From Natrarchaeobaculum sulfurireducens (GTDB lineage: Archaea > Halobacteriota > Halobacteria > Halobacteriales > Natrialbaceae): a DNA stretch of 64,000 nucleotides. Shown here piece by piece: positions 60,947 to 64,000 of the stretch. The notes beneath the pieces were generated by a model that did not search any database, had not been told where the DNA came from, and saw only the letters and a list, made by a program, of their open reading frames with translations. The stretch's first letter is position 1; every line of letters starts with the position of its first letter. The position numbers and the translations under genes were made by a program. Where the stretch lies: positions 620,001-684,000 of the forward strand of contig NZ_CP024047.1 in NCBI RefSeq assembly GCF_003430825.1, given 5' to 3'.

Positions 60947-61855
60947 ATGCCTGAAGACACGGATCTCGAGGAGCTACGACGCGGAACCGATCTCGTCAAG
61001 CGAGGGTTCGCCCGGATGCAGAAAGGCGGCGTCATCATGGACGTCGTCGACAAGGAGCAAGCCCGCATCGCCGAGGACGCCGGTGCAGTCGCCGTCATGG
61101 CGCTCGAGGCCGTGCCAGCGGACATCCGCAAACGCGGCGGCGTCGCCCGGATGGCCGACCCGGCCGACGTCGAAGAGATCGTCAACGAGGTCTCGATCCC
61201 GGTGATGGGTAAGTCCCGCATCGGCCACACGAAAGAGGCCCAGATCCTCGAGGCGATCGGCGTCGACATGATCGACGAGAGCGAGGTCCTGACGCCCGCC
61301 GACGACGCCTACCACATCGACAAGCGCGACTTTACGGCGCCGTTCGTCTGCGGCGCGCGCAACCTCGGCGAGGCCCTGCGACGGATCGAAGAAGGTGCGG
61401 CCATGATCCGCACCAAAGGTGAAGCGGGAACGGGTGACGTCAACCAGGCCGTCCACCACCAGCGAACGATCAAAGGCGAGATCCGCCGCCTCGAGGGAAT
61501 GAAACACGAAGAGCGCGAGGCGTACGCACGGGAGATCGAAGCACCGGCCGAACTGGTCCACGAGACCGCCGAGATGGGCCGACTTCCCGTCGTCAACTTC
61601 GCCGCCGGTGGCATCGCGACGCCCGCCGACGCCGCGCTCATGATGCACCACGAGTGTGACGGGATCTTCGTCGGCAGCGGCATCTTCGGCGCGGAAAACC
61701 CCGTCGAGATGGGCGAGGCGATCGTCGAGGCGACGAACAACTGGGACGATCCCGAACGACTCGCCGAGATCTCGAAGAACCTGGGCAAAGGCATGAAAGG
61801 CGACGCGAACGTCGACTTGCCTGAAGAGGAAAAACTCCAGGGACGCGGCGTCTGA
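60947..61855 (+). CDS. pdxS: Pyridoxal 5'-phosphate synthase, lyase subunit PdxS
   Basis: This 302-residue TIM-barrel enzyme makes PLP from ribose 5-phosphate, glyceraldehyde 3-phosphate and ammonia. The two catalytic lysines are seen: Lys89 in [11 protein letters not shown] and Lys157 in [24 protein letters not shown] and [11 protein letters not shown] close the phosphate site. The glutaminase partner PdxT is not in this window. Repeat copy E begins 20 bases behind the stop. Confidence 0.97.
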   Translation: MPEDTDLEELRRGTDLVKRGFARMQKGGVIMDVVDKEQARIAEDAGAVAVMALEAVPADIRKRGGVARMADPADVEEIVNEVSIPVMGKSRIGHTKEAQILEAIGVDMIDESEVLTPADDAYHIDKRDFTAPFVCGARNLGEALRRIEEGAAMIRTKGEAGTGDVNQAVHHQRTIKGEIRRLEGMKHEEREAYAREIEAPAELVHETAEMGRLPVVNFAAGGIATPADAALMMHHECDGIFVGSGIFGAENPVEMGEAIVEATNNWDDPERLAEISKNLGKGMKGDANVDLPEEEKLQGRGV

Positions 61856-61875
61856 GACTGGCCACTGCATCGCTC

Positions 61876-61960
61876 TATAGTATCAACTGCACCGAGTTGC
61901 ACACTGATCGCCGATCAGTCTGGCGAGCAGGTGTGCACTGACGTACAGCGGTTTCTATAG
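61876..61960 (+). repeat. Dispersed hairpin element, copy E
   Basis: This 85-bp copy runs from TATAGTATCAACTGCACCGAG-like sequence to GCGGTTTCTATAG. Its nested stem is perfect (TGCACAC with GTGTGCA). It lies 21 bases behind the pdxS stop in the same sense. Confidence 0.88.
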
Positions 61961-61997
61961 GGGCCCAGACGAGGTCGAGTAGGGCCATCCGCCCCGA

Positions 61998-62005
61998 CAT
62001 AAAAG
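61998..62005 (+). promoter_or_regulatory. TATA-like box of the radical SAM gene
   Basis: CATAAAAG ends 52 bases before the ATG at 62057. A short leader with a pyrimidine tract (62029-62041) would follow. Confidence 0.35.
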
Positions 62006-62056
62006 AGAGGATATTACAGCAACCCTCTTTCTCCCCCCTCACTCGAAGTAGCTAGT

Positions 62057-63184
62057 ATGTCTAGCCATTCGACGAGCGACGGTCACCCGGGGCCACCTCG
62101 AGGGCGCCGGTACGACCGGACGCCGCTCGTGATCACCTGGGAGGTAACCCAGGCCTGTGCTCTGGCGTGTGACCACTGTCGCGCCGACGCGACGCCGGAT
62201 CGGGACCCGAACGAACTCACGACCGGGGAAGGCATCGACCTCTTCGAGCAGGTCGCCGACTTCGGCGATCGGCCACCGATGCTCGTCCTCTCCGGAGGCG
62301 ATCCCCTCGAGCGTCCCGACCTGTTCGAGTTGCTCGAAGGAGCGAGAGACACCGGGCTCGTCCCCTCGGTGACGCCAGCGACGACGCCGTCGCTCGACCG
62401 GGAAACGCTCGCAGCCCTCGCTGACGCCGGCGTCGGCCGCGTGGCAGTGAGTCTCGACGGAGCGACCGCAGAGCGCCACGACGCCTTCCGCGGCGAAACA
62501 GGTACGTTCGACACCGCACTCGAGGCCGCCAGCGCGGCCAGCGAGCTGGGGCTGTCGATCCAGGTCAACACGACCGTGACCGCGCGAACGGCCGCCGATC
62601 TCCCCGAAATCGCCGACCTGGTCGAGGAACTCGGCGCGGTCATGTGGGAGGTGTTCTTTCTGATCCCGGTTGGCCGCGGGGCCGAACTCGAGCAGCTCTC
62701 GCCACCGGAGGCCGCGAACGTCGCGGCGTGGCTGGCCGAGCGCTCGCGAGAGGCGCCGTACCGGATCATCACCGTCGAGGCGCCGTTTTTCCGGCGCGTC
62801 TCGAACGAACGCCGCCGGGCGCGCGGTGAGGAGCCCGCGACCGTCGGGACGACCGGCGCGGGCAACGGCTTCGTCTTCGTCAGTGCCACCGGCGAGGTCT
62901 ACCCCTCGGGGTTCATGCCGACGAGCGCCGGCAACGTCCGCGAGGAGTCGCTCGTCTCGATCTACCGCGACTCGCCGCTCATACAACGACTGCGCGACCG
63001 GACGGCGTTCGACGGCCCGTGTGGGGCCTGTCCAGCCGCAGAAACCTGCGGCGGGTCACGCTCGAGGGCGTTCGCGGCGACCGGCGAGCCGACGGGGAGC
63101 GATCCGCTCTGTCCGTGGGTGGCGACCGACCACGGGTTCGACGCCGACGAGATCGATCCGGACTGGGTGGGCCGGCTGGCGTGA
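62057..63184 (+). CDS. Radical SAM/SPASM-type protein, TIGR04053-like
   Basis: This 375-residue protein binds a [4Fe-4S] cluster through Cys34, Cys38 and Cys41 (TQACALACDHC), with SGGDPLERPD as the SAM-binding part. The C-terminal region has Cys residues in GPCGACPAAETCGG and PLCPW, as in SPASM/twitch domains that hold extra clusters. Related proteins act in peptide or heme-type cofactor modification, so the substrate is open. No small precursor peptide gene is seen next to it. It follows pdxS by 201 bp, with repeat copy E between. Confidence 0.85.
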   Translation: MSSHSTSDGHPGPPRGRRYDRTPLVITWEVTQACALACDHCRADATPDRDPNELTTGEGIDLFEQVADFGDRPPMLVLSGGDPLERPDLFELLEGARDTGLVPSVTPATTPSLDRETLAALADAGVGRVAVSLDGATAERHDAFRGETGTFDTALEAASAASELGLSIQVNTTVTARTAADLPEIADLVEELGAVMWEVFFLIPVGRGAELEQLSPPEAANVAAWLAERSREAPYRIITVEAPFFRRVSNERRRARGEEPATVGTTGAGNGFVFVSATGEVYPSGFMPTSAGNVREESLVSIYRDSPLIQRLRDRTAFDGPCGACPAAETCGGSRSRAFAATGEPTGSDPLCPWVATDHGFDADEIDPDWVGRLA

Positions 63185-63202
63185 CTCGAGGCGGAGAAAC
63201 GG

Positions 63203-63745
63203 TTAGCAGTCGACGAGTTCGGATTCCATCGTCTCGTCGACGGTGTCGTCCGTGACCAACACGGCCTGGGTCGACCGATTGCAGTCGATCCACTCGGGGT
63301 CGACCGCGACGGCTCCGTCGCTCGAGTCGGCCACGACCTCGACCGTGTAGGCGTCCGGCGCCTCGAGTCGAAACAGTGCGTACGCCGCGGGCGACAGCTC
63401 GGCGGTCATTTCGTAGAGCCCCTCGCCAGCGGAATCGAGGACGGTGAGCGTCACGTCGATCGGTGAGGCTGCCAGAATGACGACCTCGTGACTGTCGTCC
63501 GAGGACCCGATTCGAACCGCGTCGGCCGCAGTCACGTCGTCTGCGACCTCGAGATCCCACGTCGTCTCGTACAGGTGAACCGAGACGTCGCCGTCGTCGG
63601 GATCGTACTCCGTGACGGAGACGCCCCGTTCGCCCGCCGGCTCCAGATCGGCCGGGTCGTCCGTCGACTGAGACGGCACGGCACAGCCGGCAACGCTCAC
63701 GCTGGCCGACGCCACGAGCGTCGACAGGACGGCACGACGATTCAT
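63203..63745 (-). CDS. Secreted lipoprotein, function unknown
   Basis: This 180-residue protein has a lipoprotein signal MNRRAVLSTLVASASVSVAG followed by Cys21; the twin Arg at 3-4 suggests Tat export. The mature part is beta-rich and acidic (VHLYETTWDLEVADD, YALFRLEAPDAYTVEVVADS). The final residue is Cys. It would be anchored outside the cytoplasmic membrane. ATG at 63745 is chosen; the longer open frame has no signal at its start. It converges with the radical SAM gene. Confidence 0.72.
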   Translation of the reverse strand: MNRRAVLSTLVASASVSVAGCAVPSQSTDDPADLEPAGERGVSVTEYDPDDGDVSVHLYETTWDLEVADDVTAADAVRIGSSDDSHEVVILAASPIDVTLTVLDSAGEGLYEMTAELSPAAYALFRLEAPDAYTVEVVADSSDGAVAVDPEWIDCNRSTQAVLVTDDTVDETMESELVDC

Positions 63746-63840
63746 ACGGTCGATCGTTCCGTCGAACACAAGTGTTTTCTGGAGGATGACGTGACTCGAG
63801 CGCTGAAACGAGGGACGCACTCGAGTCTCGGCCACGGTGT

Positions 63841-64000
63841 TCACCCGACGAAAGTGACGACGAACAGAAAGCCGAGATACGCCACCAGCGCGCCAATCAC
63901 GAACGAGAGAACGATCGATGGAGCGACGAGCGCCCCGACGGCGATACCCACCAGTGAAAAGGCGATGGCGGCGGCCTGGACGAGCGACCGGTCCCAGTAG
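63841..64000 (-). CDS. Membrane protein, C-terminal part only
   Basis: The last 53 codons of a gene that enters from the right edge. They encode two hydrophobic stretches (AAAIAFSLVGIAVGALVAPS and VIGALVAYLGFLFVVTFVG) and a TGA at 63841. The helices suggest an integral membrane protein. Family cannot be judged from this part. Confidence 0.6.
   Translation of the reverse strand, partial: YWDRSLVQAAAIAFSLVGIAVGALVAPSIVLSFVIGALVAYLGFLFVVTFVG

Noticed and set aside
17009-61960. Repeats as a CRISPR array
   Set aside because: Copies are 8 to 22 kb apart, in both orientations, and no cas gene is seen.

Overview
The window is chromosomal DNA of a haloarchaeon (class Halobacteria). The proteins are strongly acidic, third codon positions are mostly G or C, several genes sit about 27 bases behind a TATA box with almost no leader, and lineage-typical families recur (LWR-salt protein, bat-type HTH-10 regulator, DUF420, DUF7344, archaeal DnaG, DUF35-thiolase pair). 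The mix looks most like a Natrialbales-type genome, but that placement is an inference. There is no rRNA, no CRISPR array and no intact transposase. One tRNA, tRNA-Leu(GAG), is present.

Layout. 0-2.3 kb: sugar-acid (Entner-Doudoroff type) genes, namely a truncated enolase-superfamily dehydratase, glucose dehydrogenase and KDPG aldolase. 2.4-7.0 kb: AlaX editing protein, MBF1-like factor, tRNA-Leu, DUF420 membrane protein and PurF. 7.6-28.7 kb: a large acyl-CoA district with MaoC hydratase, two acyl-CoA dehydrogenases, methylmalonyl-CoA mutase in two subunits with its MeaB chaperone, two enoyl-CoA hydratases, an acyl-CoA synthetase, a thiolase-DUF35-thioesterase operon, 3-hydroxyacyl-CoA dehydrogenase, a one-chain CoA-transferase, an F420-type oxidoreductase, a sodium:solute symporter with small partners, two UspA proteins and an IclR regulator. 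Together these could import and activate short or branched carboxylates, beta-oxidise them, and pass propionyl units to succinyl-CoA. 28.7-29.8 kb: an AT-rich stretch without a gene but with promoter-like signals. 29.8-38.2 kb: regulators, an EamA exporter, an NAD kinase-inositol phosphatase fusion, and the first steps of tetrapyrrole synthesis (HemA, siroheme-type dehydrogenase). 39.2-42.4 kb: two convergent cis-prenyltransferase-like genes and a DUF92 membrane protein. 43-54 kb: DnaG, a membrane-anchored HTH protein, a second symporter, a PAS-GAF-HTH regulator, a HFX_2341-type regulator and an RND/MMPL exporter. 54-64 kb: ValS, a frameshifted DUF7344-like gene, DUF1405, a soluble chemotaxis transducer, PdxS, a radical SAM/SPASM protein and a lipoprotein.

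The most notable unexplained feature is a family of about 83-bp intergenic elements with inverted ends and a nested stem. Five copies occur in this window (17.0, 38.5, 42.8, 50.0 and 61.9 kb), plus a fragment at 32.6 kb. Three of the five lie close behind a stop codon in the sense direction. A different 116-bp hairpin element lies at 60.8 kb. Other leads are a split cis-prenyltransferase pair (one protein holds the catalytic motif, the other the C-terminal RxG motif), a Val-containing 24-codon leader ORF whose stop codon sits in a GC-rich hairpin ahead of valS, and a candidate structured RNA ahead of the siroheme/hemA operon.
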